Positions 1 to 8,292 of a DNA stretch of 64,000 nucleotides are shown one piece after another. Below the pieces are notes generated by a model. The model was not told where the DNA came from, did no database searches, and saw nothing but the letters and a program-made list of their open reading frames with translations. Made by a program: the position numbers and the translations under genes. Each line of letters starts with the position of its first letter. The stretch's first letter is position 1. Origin of the DNA: Rhodococcus sp. ABRD24 (GTDB lineage Bacteria > Actinomycetota > Actinomycetes > Mycobacteriales > Mycobacteriaceae); the NCBI RefSeq assembly GCF_004328705.1, contig NZ_CP035319.1, forward strand, positions 4,836,001-4,900,000. Direction: 5' to 3'.

Positions 1-343
1 GGCCCGCCGCATCGGCGTCGTTGAGAACCGTGACGGTGCGGCCCCCGAGCGCGGTGGAGAACAGCCGGCGGGCGTCGGTGCCGATCCAGGACCTGTCGAT
101 GTTGGCCGCGGTGCGCGCGATGCCGGAGGTCACGACGCTCGGCAGGGTGATGCCGACCGGGTCCTTCCACTCCGCCAGCCGGACGATCTCCGCGACGGTG
201 GCGGCGATGGCTTCCGGAGTTGCGGGATGGGGTGTTTCGATCTTGAGTCTGTCGCCGATCAACTCGCCGGTCTCGAGATCGACCGCGGCGCCCTTGATGC
301 CGCTGCCGCCGACGTCCACTCCGAACCCGCGAGTGCCCACCAT
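1..343 (-). CDS. ppgK: polyphosphate glucokinase (3' end beyond window)
   Basis: Phosphorylates glucose to glucose-6-phosphate using polyphosphate or ATP in the cytoplasm. Only the first 114 codons are present and the gene runs off the left edge. The N-terminus carries the ROK-kinase phosphate-binding loop [13 protein letters not shown] at about residues 6-18, then a conserved [14 protein letters not shown] block and LNDADAAG near the edge, where the catalytic aspartate region begins. The ATG at 341-343 follows a strong GGAGGGAG ribosome site. A minus-strand TACTGT at 380-385 could be its -10 element. The gene is divergent from suhB, the arrangement known for the mycobacterial ppgK/suhB pair. 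Confidence 0.93.
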   Translation of the reverse strand, partial: MVGTRGFGVDVGGSGIKGAAVDLETGELIGDRLKIETPHPATPEAIAATVAEIVRLAEWKDPVGITLPSVVTSGIARTAANIDRSWIGTDARRLFSTALGGRTVTVLNDADAAG

Positions 344-455
344 CGCTCCCTCCCGCCGAGAAAACCGCCTGCGCTCGAAACAGTAGTTGGTCCGGGTGTA
401 TTCGGCTCCCGGATGCGGGTGGTGAGCTGAGTCCCGGCTGTGGTGCGATACACAC

Positions 456-1358
456 ATGCGCACCACCGACAGCAGCCCCACGGCCCACGAATCCACGTCC
501 TCCGATCCCCGGGTTCTCCTGGGTGTCGCGATTACCGTCGCCGAGGCGGCTGCGGCGCACGTGCGTGCGCGTCGGCCGGAGGTCTTCGGAGTGATGGGTG
601 CAGAGGTGTCCGCGGATGAGGGCGGGTCGGTGCAGGCCAAGAGCACTCCGACGGATCCGGTGACGATCGTCGACACCGAGGCCGAACAGGTGATCCGTGC
701 GCGACTGGCGCAGCTGCGACCGCACGATTCCGTCCTCGGCGAGGAAGGCGGAGGGGAGGAGCACGGTGTCGCCGGGATCCGGTGGGTGCTCGATCCGATC
801 GACGGCACCGTCAACTTTCTCTATGGCATTCCCGCGTATTCGGTGTCAGTCGCCGCGCAGATCGACGGCGAGTCGGTTGCGGGAGCGGTCGTCGACGTCG
901 CGGGTGGCGTGACCTACTCGGCGGTCAAGGGCGGCGGTGCGATGTTCGCCGACTCGGACGGCAACCGTGGGAGGCTGTCCTGCAACCCGGTGACGGACGC
1001 GTCCTTCACCTTGCTGGCGACCGGATTCGGGTATGGGGCGGAACGGCGCAGGGCGCAAGGACGGCTCATCGGTGAGGTGCTGCCGCACGTGCGCGACATC
1101 CGCAGGATCGGGTCCGCCGCGCTGGATCTGTGCATGGTTGCGTCGGGGCGGGTCGACGCGCACTTCGAGCACGGCCTGAACCCATGGGACTGGGCGGCGG
1201 GCTCACTCATCGCGGAAGAGGCCGGGGCCCGGATCCATGTTCCCGCGCCGGACACTCGGAGTGCCGCCGGCGAGGTGGTGATCGCCATGGCTCCGGGAAT
1301 CGCCGACGAGCTGGAGGCCGTCTTTCGGGCCGCAGGCGTGTTCGACTCGATCTCCTGA
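456..1358 (+). CDS. suhB: inositol-1-monophosphatase (SuhB family)
   Basis: Mg2+-dependent phosphatase that releases myo-inositol from inositol-1-phosphate, supplying inositol for phosphatidylinositol lipids and mycothiol. The 300-residue protein has the family metal-binding motifs in order: GEEGG at 95-99, WVLDPIDGT at 110-118 and [14 protein letters not shown] at 244-257. The first 20 residues are polar, poorly conserved and probably disordered. It is divergent from ppgK with a 112-bp gap, and the downstream cei-like gene converges on it. Family assignment is secure; preference for inositol phosphate over other sugar phosphates is inferred from the family. Confidence 0.93.
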   Translation: MRTTDSSPTAHESTSSDPRVLLGVAITVAEAAAAHVRARRPEVFGVMGAEVSADEGGSVQAKSTPTDPVTIVDTEAEQVIRARLAQLRPHDSVLGEEGGGEEHGVAGIRWVLDPIDGTVNFLYGIPAYSVSVAAQIDGESVAGAVVDVAGGVTYSAVKGGGAMFADSDGNRGRLSCNPVTDASFTLLATGFGYGAERRRAQGRLIGEVLPHVRDIRRIGSAALDLCMVASGRVDAHFEHGLNPWDWAAGSLIAEEAGARIHVPAPDTRSAAGEVVIAMAPGIADELEAVFRAAGVFDSIS

Positions 1359-1396
1359 CGGGTCGACCGCTCTGCCGACCGGCTATCCGAACCGGC

Positions 1397-2077
1397 TCAG
1401 CAGCGGGCCGTGCGGGCGGCGTCGAGGAGTTGCATGTCGAGGGGAGCCGGCTCGGCGCCCGGCAGCGGATCCTTCAGCGACCGCAGCACCTCCTCCGCGT
1501 CGGAGTTCGGTGCGATTTCCTTGAAGTACGTGCCGAGCGCGAAATCGACGGTGCGGTCGGTACGTTCGTCCTGGACTAGCTCCGCGCACGGCGCAAGCAG
1601 CCACACCGAGCTCGCAGCGGACAGCCCGTTCGGTCCGAAGCGAATCTGCCCCTGGCATCTCAAGTTCTGGTCGATGTACACGGGGTCGTTGCCGGCCTGG
1701 ACGTCGGGCGCACTCGCGAATCCGTAGTCACTCAGCTGAGCCGCCACGTGCGCGGCCTGCCCGCGTTCACCGTTCCCGTTGAACACCCGCACTTGTGTGG
1801 ACGACAGCGCCGCCGGCTCGACGTCGCGCAACGTATCGCCGGAGACGACCTCGCCGAGGGGCTGCGCGGGCGGAGCATCCGGCGCTGACGACTTGACCGG
1901 CGGATTGCAGTGCACCGTCGTCGCGAGGACCTCGGGCTCGGTGAGTACGCGGATCCACACCACCATGCACACGAGGGCGAGGACCGAGATCAGTGAGATG
2001 ACGGGGAGTGCGCGGCGACGGCGGAACGGGCGACCCTGATCGTCGGTCGAACTGCCATCGGTGATCAGTGAAACCAC
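1397..2077 (-). CDS. cei: Cei-like membrane protein with LytR C-terminal domain
   Basis: Probable envelope-integrity protein matching Rv2700/Cei of mycobacteria by position and architecture. From the GTG at 2077 it is 226 residues: a short basic cytoplasmic tail, one membrane segment at about 23-45, a proline-rich linker, then a LytR_C-type domain from about 94 (TQVRVFNGNGERG) to 180. Four cysteines lie outside the membrane (C57 plus three in the last 100 residues), suggesting disulfides. The frame stays open upstream to 2206, but the GTG follows GAGGAGAG (2091-2098) and gives a compact N-terminus, so it is preferred. The function (cell-wall stability) comes from the mycobacterial relative only. 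Confidence 0.8.
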   Translation of the reverse strand: MVSLITDGSSTDDQGRPFRRRRALPVISLISVLALVCMVVWIRVLTEPEVLATTVHCNPPVKSSAPDAPPAQPLGEVVSGDTLRDVEPAALSSTQVRVFNGNGERGQAAHVAAQLSDYGFASAPDVQAGNDPVYIDQNLRCQGQIRFGPNGLSAASSVWLLAPCAELVQDERTDRTVDFALGTYFKEIAPNSDAEEVLRSLKDPLPGAEPAPLDMQLLDAARTARC

Positions 2078-2283
2078 GGTGTGGGTCGACCTCTCCTCAG
2101 AAGCGAGCGGGTGGAAATCCGCTGAATGTGGTTCCGGCCACCACCTCGGGGCCGGTCCTGTCCCGGTGCCCACTGTAGAACTTCGAAGCGAAACCGTCCG
2201 GCACATACCCGGTGCAGGAATGTCTCGGCTTGCTCAGGGGTTGATGACGATTGGTGGACAGTTTTCGGCGATGTCCGGTTCGG

Positions 2284-2314
2284 TTGCCACTTTTCCGGGC
2301 CCGTCGGCTATTGT
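2284..2314 (+). promoter_or_regulatory. putative promoter of the DUF4193 gene
   Basis: TTGCCA (2284-2289) and TATTGT (2309-2314) are separated by 19 bp, slightly longer than ideal. Transcription from here would give a leader of about 230 nt before the ATG at 2551. The 473-bp gap 2078-2550 otherwise holds a small hairpin at 2328-2343 (TCGTG/CACGA), a 26-codon ORF and a 9-bp hairpin, listed separately. Confidence 0.45.
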
Positions 2315-2385
2315 CTGGCGGCCCCAGTCGTGAGAACACACGATTCGAGAGGGCCCGTCGAGAAACGAAAAGTGAGGTGTAGGTC

Positions 2386-2466
2386 ATGTCTTCCGGTGGG
2401 TGTTTCGGGCACTCGCGGACCGGCCGACTCGTTCTTGCAACCGCAGGACGAGATCTACACAACTGA
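2386..2466 (+). CDS. possible 26-residue leader ORF
   Basis: ATG at 2386 preceded by a purine-rich GTGAGGTG and ending in TGA at 2466. It lies inside the long leader of the DUF4193 gene, 84 nt before its start. The peptide is basic with one cysteine and matches nothing I recognise. It could be a translated leader peptide or chance; nothing besides position supports it. Confidence 0.25.
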   Translation: MSSGGCFGHSRTGRLVLATAGRDLHN

Positions 2467-2482
2467 TGGTTTTCTCGGGCGT

Positions 2483-2504
2483 GCCCTACCCAGCCGGGTA
2501 GGGC
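2483..2504 (+). promoter_or_regulatory. perfect 9-bp hairpin in the DUF4193 leader
   Basis: GCCCTACCC (2483-2491), loop AGCC, GGGTAGGGC (2496-2504). The stem is perfect and very stable, lies 46 nt upstream of the DUF4193 start codon and is not followed by a T-tract. It is more likely an RNA structure or operator than a terminator. Confidence 0.45.
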
Positions 2505-2550
2505 GGCCTGGGCACCGGGGATACACGCAAGAGGACGAGGGGAATAGGAA

Positions 2551-2853
2551 ATGGCAACCGATTACGACGCACCGAGGCGTTCGGAAACCGATGAGGTTTC
2601 GGAGGATTCGCTCGAAGAGCTGAAGGCACGACGGAACGAGGCACAGTCGGCTGTCGTCGACGTCGACGAGTCAGATACCGCAGAGTCGTTCGAACTCCCC
2701 GGCGCGGACCTGTCCGGCGAGGAACTGTCGGTCCGGGTGGTGCCCAAGCAGGCGGACGAGTTCACCTGCTCGAGCTGCTTCCTGGTGCACCACCGCAGCC
2801 GGCTCGCGAGCGATGAGGGCGGCGTCATGATCTGTATGGACTGCGCCGCCTGA
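2551..2853 (+). CDS. DUF4193 small zinc-ribbon protein
   Basis: Conserved actinobacterial protein of 100 residues (Rv2699c relative) with unknown biochemical role. The N-terminal half is acidic and low in complexity. The C-terminus forms a four-cysteine knuckle C73-x2-C76 ... C95-x2-C98, the pattern of a zinc ribbon, and ends immediately after it. The start ATG has GGGGAATAGG upstream. Its long leader with a hairpin suggests post-transcriptional control. It converges on the DUF3093 gene with a 25-bp gap. A transcription- or ribosome-associated role is a guess from the zinc ribbon and small size. Confidence 0.88.
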   Translation: MATDYDAPRRSETDEVSEDSLEELKARRNEAQSAVVDVDESDTAESFELPGADLSGEELSVRVVPKQADEFTCSSCFLVHHRSRLASDEGGVMICMDCAA

Positions 2854-2878
2854 GATCACCCGCCGGAGTAGTACAGGA

Positions 2879-3391
2879 CTAGTCCTCGAGATCAGTCCCG
2901 CGGCCGATGGCGGCCAGTAGTTCGGCTGGCCGCCTCGTGCTGACCAACCAGTACGGCGTCGGATCCTCGGGATCGTCGAGAACGATCAGGGCCGTCTGCC
3001 TCACCCACGAACGATTCTGAACGTACGCCGCCGGATCGAGCTGGCGGCCGAGCGCTGCGCTTTTCGCCGACGGCGGAATCGTGGCCGTGCGTGAGATGAC
3101 CGACAGCGGCAGATTGGCCCGCCCGACCCGCAGGTGGCCGTCGGGCCCACCGAACACCTCGATTCGCAGCCGCGAGAGCCACAGCAGGGCCCACACGGGG
3201 AACGGGAACAGCAAGACGTACGGGAGCCAGGCGCGGACGCCCGGCGAACCCATGTGGATCTCCGCGGCGAGCAGGCCTGCGATGAACAATCCGGCGGGCC
3301 ACCACCACAGCGGAACCCACAGCCGCTCCGAATAGATCGGGGCTCGGGCGTTGTCTGGAGTGGTTGCTGCGGGCTGAGACGATTCGGGCAC
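2879..3391 (-). CDS. DUF3093 membrane protein
   Basis: Conserved actinobacterial membrane protein of 170 residues, function unknown. Two membrane segments (about 27-43 and 53-71, starting [17 protein letters not shown]) are followed by a cytoplasmic domain ending in a conserved [16 protein letters not shown] stretch. The GTG at 3389-3391 is preferred over longer forms that would run into dut, because a TACTCT -10 element ends 7 nt upstream, indicating a leaderless message. It shares a 25-bp divergent promoter with dut, as in mycobacteria (Rv2698/dut). Confidence 0.85.
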   Translation of the reverse strand: MPESSQPAATTPDNARAPIYSERLWVPLWWWPAGLFIAGLLAAEIHMGSPGVRAWLPYVLLFPFPVWALLWLSRLRIEVFGGPDGHLRVGRANLPLSVISRTATIPPSAKSAALGRQLDPAAYVQNRSWVRQTALIVLDDPEDPTPYWLVSTRRPAELLAAIGRGTDLED

Positions 3392-3398
3392 GTGTTCC

Positions 3399-3408
3399 AG
3401 AGTAGTCT
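3399..3408. promoter_or_regulatory. overlapping divergent -10 elements, dut / DUF3093
   Basis: The 10-bp AGAGTAGTCT contains TAGTCT on the plus strand (3403-3408) and TACTCT on the minus strand (3404-3399), sharing two base pairs. The plus element ends 8 nt before the dut GTG at 3417, the minus element 7 nt before the DUF3093 GTG at 3391. Both messages would be leaderless and two polymerases could not open the site at once. Confidence 0.65.
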
Positions 3409-3416
3409 CGGTGCAC

Positions 3417-3953
3417 GTGAGCGATCTTCCTGCCATCGCGCTGCGGCGACTCGACCCAGGCATCCCGCTTCCGGAGCGGGCCCACGACGGTGACGCCGGG
3501 GTCGACCTGTGCACGACCATCGATGTGACGATCGAACCGGGACGTCGAGTTCTGGTCGGAACCGGTATCGCGGTCGCGCTGCCGATCGGCACCGTCGGCC
3601 TGATCCATCCGCGCTCCGGACTCGCCGCCAAGACCGGCCTGTCCGTGGTCAACACCCCGGGGACTGTCGATGCCGGCTACCGCGGCGAGATCAAGGTCTG
3701 CCTGATCAACCACGACCCGGAGGCACCGATCGAACTGCGCCGCGGCGATCGCATCGCGCAACTGGTGGTCCAGAGGGTTGAACTCGTGTCCTTCGTAGAG
3801 GTCGATTCTCTCGACGAAACCGTCCGCGGCGCAGGCGGATACGGATCCAGTGGTGGACACGCCAGTCTCGTGGCGCACAATGCCGATCAGGATATCGACG
3901 GTACGGAAGGCCGCCCGCACGAGTTGACGCGGCTGCCGAGGGAAGGGGCCTGA
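3417..3953 (+). CDS. dut: dUTP diphosphatase
   Basis: Hydrolyses dUTP to dUMP and pyrophosphate, keeping uracil out of DNA and feeding dTMP synthesis. All five trimeric-dUTPase motifs are present: HDGDAGVD (23-30), PRSGLA (65-70), [10 protein letters not shown] (82-91, catalytic Asp85), RGDRIAQ (109-115) and the P-loop-like GGYGSSGGH (140-148). At 178 residues it is about 25 longer than the mycobacterial enzyme; the extra acidic/basic tail after residue 151 is non-conserved. GTG 3417 is chosen over GTG 3411 because of its spacing from the -10 element. It ends 2 bp before the DUF3710 gene. Confidence 0.96.
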   Translation: MSDLPAIALRRLDPGIPLPERAHDGDAGVDLCTTIDVTIEPGRRVLVGTGIAVALPIGTVGLIHPRSGLAAKTGLSVVNTPGTVDAGYRGEIKVCLINHDPEAPIELRRGDRIAQLVVQRVELVSFVEVDSLDETVRGAGGYGSSGGHASLVAHNADQDIDGTEGRPHELTRLPREGA

Positions 3954-3955
3954 TC

Positions 3956-4777
3956 ATGTTCGGACGTCGTAAGAAGAACGAGACCGACCGGAGTGCGGAG
4001 GCCACCGAGCCTGCGGACATCGAGGCGGAGACGGATGCCGAGGCCGTCGAGACGGACGTGGATGTGCCGGTCGGCGCTGTCGAGGGCGGGCCGTACGACG
4101 TGACCGAACTGCCGGAGGGCGACGACCCCGCCGCGACGCGTCTCGATCTCGGATCGGTGCTGCTGCCGATGCCGAACGGCGCTCAGCTGCAAGTCGAGAT
4201 GTCGCCGGAGGGGGCGCCGCAGGCGGTGCACCTGGTCACGGAGCTGGGCCGCATCACGGTCGCGGCGTATGCCGCGCCCAAGTCGCCCGGACAGTGGCGG
4301 GAGGTGGCGTCGGAGCTTGCCGAGTCGCTGCGCGCAGACAATGCGAACGTCAGTATCGAGAGTGGTCCGTGGGGCCGTGAGGTGGTCGGGGTCACTCCCA
4401 ACGCCGATCTCCGCTTCGTCGGCGTCGACGGCCCCCGCTGGATGATCCGCTGCGTCGTGGCCGGCCCGAGTGGTGCCGTGGACGCGGACGCATCGCTGGT
4501 CGAGGTCGCGCGTGCGGTCGTCCGCGACACCGTAGTCAACCGGGGCAACGATCCGCATCCGGTGCGAACTCCGCTGCCCGTGGTGCTGCCACAGGTGCTC
4601 GCCGAACAGCTCGTCGCCGCCCACCAGCAGCAACTCGCGGCGCAACAGCAGGCGCAGTTCGACGCACAGCAGCAGGCCGATCGGCAGGCGTCGGAGGGCC
4701 CGGCGCCGACAGGTTCGGAGCCCCAGCCGCCCCGCCGCGGCGAGTCCGGCTCCGCGATGCAGCAGCTCGGCCTCTAG
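3956..4777 (+). CDS. DUF3710 family protein
   Basis: Conserved actinobacterial protein (Rv2696c relative), 273 residues, unknown function. It starts with a basic MFGRRKK, followed by an acidic segment to about 45, a globular DUF3710 domain to about 205, then a glutamine/alanine-rich tail (about 208-245). No signal peptide or membrane segment is visible. It starts 2 bp after dut ends and is probably co-transcribed with it. Its last four bases overlap the stop of the convergent hydrolase gene at 4774. Confidence 0.85.
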   Translation: MFGRRKKNETDRSAEATEPADIEAETDAEAVETDVDVPVGAVEGGPYDVTELPEGDDPAATRLDLGSVLLPMPNGAQLQVEMSPEGAPQAVHLVTELGRITVAAYAAPKSPGQWREVASELAESLRADNANVSIESGPWGREVVGVTPNADLRFVGVDGPRWMIRCVVAGPSGAVDADASLVEVARAVVRDTVVNRGNDPHPVRTPLPVVLPQVLAEQLVAAHQQQLAAQQQAQFDAQQQADRQASEGPAPTGSEPQPPRRGESGSAMQQLGL

Positions 4778-5490
4778 GGCCGAGGTCCCCGCAGCCGATC
4801 CAGGGCGGCCAGGCACGCCCGCCCGAGTACGCCCGGATCGGCACCGATCTCCCGCAGCTCCAGTGTGGACAGTTCGGCGTTCGGCAGCATTGCCGCCCAC
4901 TGTTCGGCAACCGTTATGGGGTGGACGGCGTCGTCGACCGCGGCCGCGATGCCCACTGGCGTCCGGATGCGGGCGAGGGCCGCCTCATCGAGTGCGTGGT
5001 AGCCCGCTGCCTCGTCCAGCGCGGCCGGTAGATCGGGCCATTGTGAGCGCCACGACCGGCTCAGCTCGTCGGCGAGCCACGCGGGACTGGACGCTGTCAT
5101 GTCAGAGGTCACCGCGTCGAGGCCGTGTGCGCGCAGCTGGGTCGCGGTGAACCTCGCACTGGCCGCGGCGGGAGCATCCCGCGGCGACCCCGTCCAGGGC
5201 GGCAGTGCCGCCATCACCGCGCCGACGCGGTCCGGGTTCTCCGCAGCCCAGGATAGGGCGACCGCAGCGCCGATCGAGACCCCGCCGACGAGGATGCGGC
5301 CGTGGGTTCGCGCGGCGCGTTCCATCGCCTCCCGATAGCTGTCGACGACCCGTCGAGGATCAGGCTCGACTGCGATCGTCTGCACCCCCACCTGCGCCAA
5401 CGGCGCATTGAAGGCCCGGTCGGCGAAGTCGGCGTCCGAGCCGGTCCCAGGGAGTACCACGGCCACCGAGGACCACTTCTGCTGTTGCAT
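4774..5490 (-). CDS. alpha/beta hydrolase
   Basis: Single-domain alpha/beta hydrolase of 238 residues (Rv2695 relative), substrate unknown. The nucleophile elbow is GGVSIGAAVAL with Ser in G-x-S-x-G near residue 89, preceded by strand ILVGG. The acid is probably the Asp pair in AAVDDAVHPI. The usual C-terminal histidine motif is unclear. There is no signal peptide. The ATG at 5490 (MQQQKWSSVAVVLPG) starts just before the first strand; longer forms would enter the divergent OB-fold promoter. Confidence 0.78.
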   Translation of the reverse strand: MQQQKWSSVAVVLPGTGSDADFADRAFNAPLAQVGVQTIAVEPDPRRVVDSYREAMERAARTHGRILVGGVSIGAAVALSWAAENPDRVGAVMAALPPWTGSPRDAPAAASARFTATQLRAHGLDAVTSDMTASSPAWLADELSRSWRSQWPDLPAALDEAAGYHALDEAALARIRTPVGIAAAVDDAVHPITVAEQWAAMLPNAELSTLELREIGADPGVLGRACLAALDRLRGPRP

Positions 5491-5627
5491 GAGTCGATCT
5501 TGCACTGTTGGTTTCAGCCGAGTTTCGGACGGCTGTGGTTGTGGGGTGGCATTGGGGTTACAGTGGCCCACGTACAGCCCTTCTCGTGCGACGCACCATG
5601 CGCCGCCATTTGCTCCAGGAGCGCGCT

Positions 5628-6005
5628 ATGGCCCCCGCCGCGGCAGGTTACTTTCGCCGGCTCACTCGCAGACTCACCGAGGATCTCGAGCAGCTGGACG
5701 CCGAGGAAATGGTTGAAACGGCACGCGCCACGGGTGCCAAGCGCGTCTGCGATTGTGAGCGTGGTGAAGAGGTGACGATCTTCGGTCGGCTCCGCAGTGT
5801 GGAGGCTTGTCCGAAGTCGGCGAATCCGAGTGTCCAGGCCGAGTTCTTCGACGGAACCGACCCCGTCACCCTCGTCTGGATCGGTCGCCGGCGCATTCCC
5901 GGGATAGAACCGGGAAAGACCCTGATGGTGCGTGGTCGCATCGGCGACCGCGATGGGCAGAAAGTGATCTTCAATCCGTACTACGAACTTCGCGGCGAGC
6001 ACTGA
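5628..6005 (+). CDS. OB-fold nucleic-acid-binding protein
   Basis: Small conserved actinobacterial protein of 125 residues (Rv2694c relative). An N-terminal helix (YFRRLTRRLTEDLEQLD) is followed by a single OB-fold from about 40, with EVTIFGRLRSVE, a conserved TLVWIGRRRIPGI core and a GRIG...IFNPYYEL end. It resembles the tRNA/ssDNA-binding OB fold in RecG and aminoacyl-tRNA synthetases, but the ligand is unknown. ATG 5628 has AGGAG at 5617-5621. The frame is open upstream, but the homologous N-terminus begins here. Confidence 0.82.
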   Translation: MAPAAAGYFRRLTRRLTEDLEQLDAEEMVETARATGAKRVCDCERGEEVTIFGRLRSVEACPKSANPSVQAEFFDGTDPVTLVWIGRRRIPGIEPGKTLMVRGRIGDRDGQKVIFNPYYELRGEH

Positions 6006-6054
6006 CATCGACTGGTATTGACGGCTCGCCGTCGAGATGTGGCAGTCTCGTCGC

Positions 6055-6753
6055 GTGACCGAAAGCAAGCAGCAGACGATCCTCGAACAGCTCGGTGGGC
6101 TCAGCGGGCTGGTGTATTCGACGCTGCCGATCATGCTGTTTGTGCCGGCGAACAGCTTGTGGGGGCTGGGTCCGGCCGTATGGATCGCGCTCGGTGCCGC
6201 CGCGGCGGTTCTCGTGTGGCGCCTGATCCGCCGAGATCCCATTCAGCCGGCGATCTCGGGCTTCCTGGGTGTCGGTGTCTGTGCCTTCATCGCCTACCGC
6301 ACCGGTGATGCCAAGGGCTACTTCCTGTTCGGCATCTACACCAGCCTGCTGTACGCGGCTGTCTTCCTCGTCTCGATCCTGGTGCGGTGGCCGCTGGTCG
6401 GTGTGGTCTGGGGCTATCTCAACGGGCACCGCAACGCGTGGCGCGCGCACAAGGGCGCGGTCCGCGCATACGACATCGCAACGGTCGCGTGGGCCCTCGT
6501 GTTCGGTGCTCGCTATCTCGTGCAGTCCGAGTTGTACGACGCCGACCAGACGGGGTGGCTCGCCGTCTCACGTATCGGCATGGGCTGGCCGCTCACCGGC
6601 CTGGTGTTGCTCGTGACGATCTGGGCGGTGCGTCGCGCAGACCGGTTGGTCGAGCCGCCGCCGGTGGATGTCACCGAGGATGCTGTGAAGGACGGCGCAA
6701 AGGACCACGTAAAGGACGATGCCGCCGATTCAGATGCTGATCGCGGCGCGTAG
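6055..6753 (+). CDS. DUF3159 membrane protein
   Basis: Conserved actinobacterial integral membrane protein of 232 residues, unknown function (Rv2693c relative). It has about five to six hydrophobic helices, with conserved polar blocks TGDAKGYFLFGIYTSLLYA and NGHRNAWRAHKGAVRAYDIAT in the middle, then a charged cytoplasmic tail rich in Asp and Lys. GTG 6055 is chosen because the conserved helix begins soon after and CAGTCT ends 6 nt upstream, a weak leaderless signal; ATG 6037 is possible. Its end overlaps convergent ceoC by 24 bp. Confidence 0.82.
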   Translation: MTESKQQTILEQLGGLSGLVYSTLPIMLFVPANSLWGLGPAVWIALGAAAAVLVWRLIRRDPIQPAISGFLGVGVCAFIAYRTGDAKGYFLFGIYTSLLYAAVFLVSILVRWPLVGVVWGYLNGHRNAWRAHKGAVRAYDIATVAWALVFGARYLVQSELYDADQTGWLAVSRIGMGWPLTGLVLLVTIWAVRRADRLVEPPPVDVTEDAVKDGAKDHVKDDAADSDADRGA

Positions 6754-7386
6754 TTCGTCCTCGACCTCGACGGCGGCGACGAACAGCAGCTCGTCGCCGC
6801 CCTCTACCGGATCGTCGGGCTGGGGGACTATCACGCGACCGCCGCGCAGGATCGTCACCAGGGCCGCGTCACGTGGTAGCTGGATCGTGCGGACCGCCTT
6901 GCCGGCCAGGGGCGTATCGGCGGGCAACGTGATCTCGACGAGATTTGCCTGACCCTGCCGCAGTGTCATCAGCCGGACCAGGTCGCCGACGGTGACGGCC
7001 TCTTCGACGAGCGATGCGAGCATGCGCGGTGTCGACACTGCGACATCCACGCCCCACGACTCGTCGAACAACCATTCGTTACGGGGATCGTTGACTCGGG
7101 CCACGACCCGTCGTACTCCGAACTCGGTCTTCGCCAGCAGGCTGAGCACGATGTTGGCCTTGTCGTCGCCTGTTGCTGCGATCACGACCTCGTACGTCTC
7201 GAGCTGGGCGCCCTCGAGCAGGCTCAGCTCGCATGCGTCGGCGTGTACCCACTCGGCCTGAGGTACGGACTCGGGTTCGACATGCTCGAGCTTGCGCTCG
7301 AGCAGCATGACGTGGTGTTCGCTACGGACGAGTTCGCGGGCGATGGAGCGGCCTACGGCGCCGGCTCCTGCGATGGCCACTCTCAT
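6730..7386 (-). CDS. ceoC: TrkA-type K+ uptake regulatory protein
   Basis: Cytoplasmic RCK subunit that gates potassium channels or symporters. An N-terminal Rossmann TrkA_N domain has the nucleotide-binding loop VAIAGAGAVGRSIARELV, conserved IAATGDDKANIVLSLLAKTEFG and RVNDPRNEWLF, and a TrkA_C domain occupies the last 80 residues (LVEITLPADTPLAGKAV ... GGDELLFVA). Length 218. ATG 7386 matches the mycobacterial start; ATG 7395 is also possible. It follows ceoB in one minus-strand operon. The pair lies beside a KimA-type transporter, so the locus is probably dedicated to potassium. Confidence 0.9.
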   Translation of the reverse strand: MRVAIAGAGAVGRSIARELVRSEHHVMLLERKLEHVEPESVPQAEWVHADACELSLLEGAQLETYEVVIAATGDDKANIVLSLLAKTEFGVRRVVARVNDPRNEWLFDESWGVDVAVSTPRMLASLVEEAVTVGDLVRLMTLRQGQANLVEITLPADTPLAGKAVRTIQLPRDAALVTILRGGRVIVPQPDDPVEGGDELLFVAAVEVEDELRAAISI

Positions 7387-7443
7387 CGGAGGCATCCAAT
7401 CGGGTAGTCGATCGAGAAGGGGGTCATGACGGGCCTCGGCTGG

Positions 7444-8109
7444 TCAGTTGTCCGAGGGCGGGGGATTGCCCGCGAGCGCGACGGCCTCGGCGACGGTTCC
7501 GGATACCGCGGCGACGTACACCTGGTCCTGGGACTGGATGACCGTCTTACGGTCCGGGAGGATTCCGGTACCTAAGCGGATGATGAACGCGACTCGCGAG
7601 GTGGTTGCCGACTCGAGTTCGGTGATGGACCTGCCCACCCAGTCCTCGTGCAGGGACAGTTCGGTGACGGCGACGGTTCCGGAAGGGTCGCGCCACTTCG
7701 CAATCTGGCTGTCCTGGGTGAGCGTGTGCAGGAAGCGGTCGGTGGTCCACGGAACCGTGGCAACGGTCGGGATACCCAAGCGCTCGTACACCGCTGCGCG
7801 CTTGGCGTCGTAGATGCGGGCGACGACGCGTTCGACGCCGAAAGTCTCCCGCGCGACCCGGGCCGAGATGATGTTCGAGTTGTCGCCGGAGGACACGGCG
7901 GCGAACGCTTCGGCGCGTTCGATTCCGGCGCGGACGAGCACGTCGCGGTCGAATCCCATTCCGATCACCTTGTGTCCCGTGAAGCCGCGACCCAGGCGCA
8001 GGAATGCGCTCTCGTCGCGGTCGATCACGGCCACCTCATGACCGATCCGAACCAGTGCGGTAGCGAGGGACGAGCCGACACGGCCACATCCCATGACGAC
8101 TACATACAC
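7444..8109 (-). CDS. ceoB: TrkA-type K+ uptake regulatory protein
   Basis: First gene of the ceoBC pair, 221 residues. The TrkA_N domain starts at once with VVVMGCGRVGSSLATAL and has DRDESAF, SSGDNSNIISARVARETFG and ARIYDAKRAAVYERLGIP, all highly conserved in actinobacterial CeoB. TrkA_C follows (GTVAVTELSLHEDWVG ... DQVYVAAVSG). GTG 8109 leaves no room for an extra N-terminus. It is divergent from the kimA-like gene with a 183-bp gap. The two RCK proteins probably form a mixed ring; whether they control the adjacent transporter is inference. Confidence 0.9.
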   Translation of the reverse strand: MYVVVMGCGRVGSSLATALVRIGHEVAVIDRDESAFLRLGRGFTGHKVIGMGFDRDVLVRAGIERAEAFAAVSSGDNSNIISARVARETFGVERVVARIYDAKRAAVYERLGIPTVATVPWTTDRFLHTLTQDSQIAKWRDPSGTVAVTELSLHEDWVGRSITELESATTSRVAFIIRLGTGILPDRKTVIQSQDQVYVAAVSGTVAEAVALAGNPPPSDN

Positions 8110-8280
8110 TCGTGTACTCCGTTCATCGGCTCAGCTCTTCAGCTCTTCGGTCGACGTGCGCCACAGATCCGTGCCGACGTCGTCGAGTCGAACCGTACAG
8201 CGCCCACGCGCAAGAGCAAGCCGCCGCCTTGTCAGGCTCCGACTTTGCCGCCTGCGCGTGCTGCGTTCTGCGGGACGGCT

Positions 8281-8286
8281 TACGCT
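8281..8286 (+). promoter_or_regulatory. -10 element of the kimA-like gene, leaderless
   Basis: TACGCT fits TANNNT and ends 6 nt before the GTG at 8293, so the transcript should start at or next to the start codon. No clear -35 is visible. This spacing decides the start against the long open frame upstream. Confidence 0.55.
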
Positions 8287-8292
8287 TTGGCG

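Noticed and set aside
2483..2504. Hairpin read as an intrinsic terminator
   Set aside because: It lies between the predicted promoter and the start of the same gene and has no T-tract, so a leader structure is more likely.
8110..8292. c-di-AMP (ydaO) riboswitch in front of the kimA-like gene
   Set aside because: The -10 ends 6 nt before the start codon, leaving no leader, and no riboswitch core sequence is visible.
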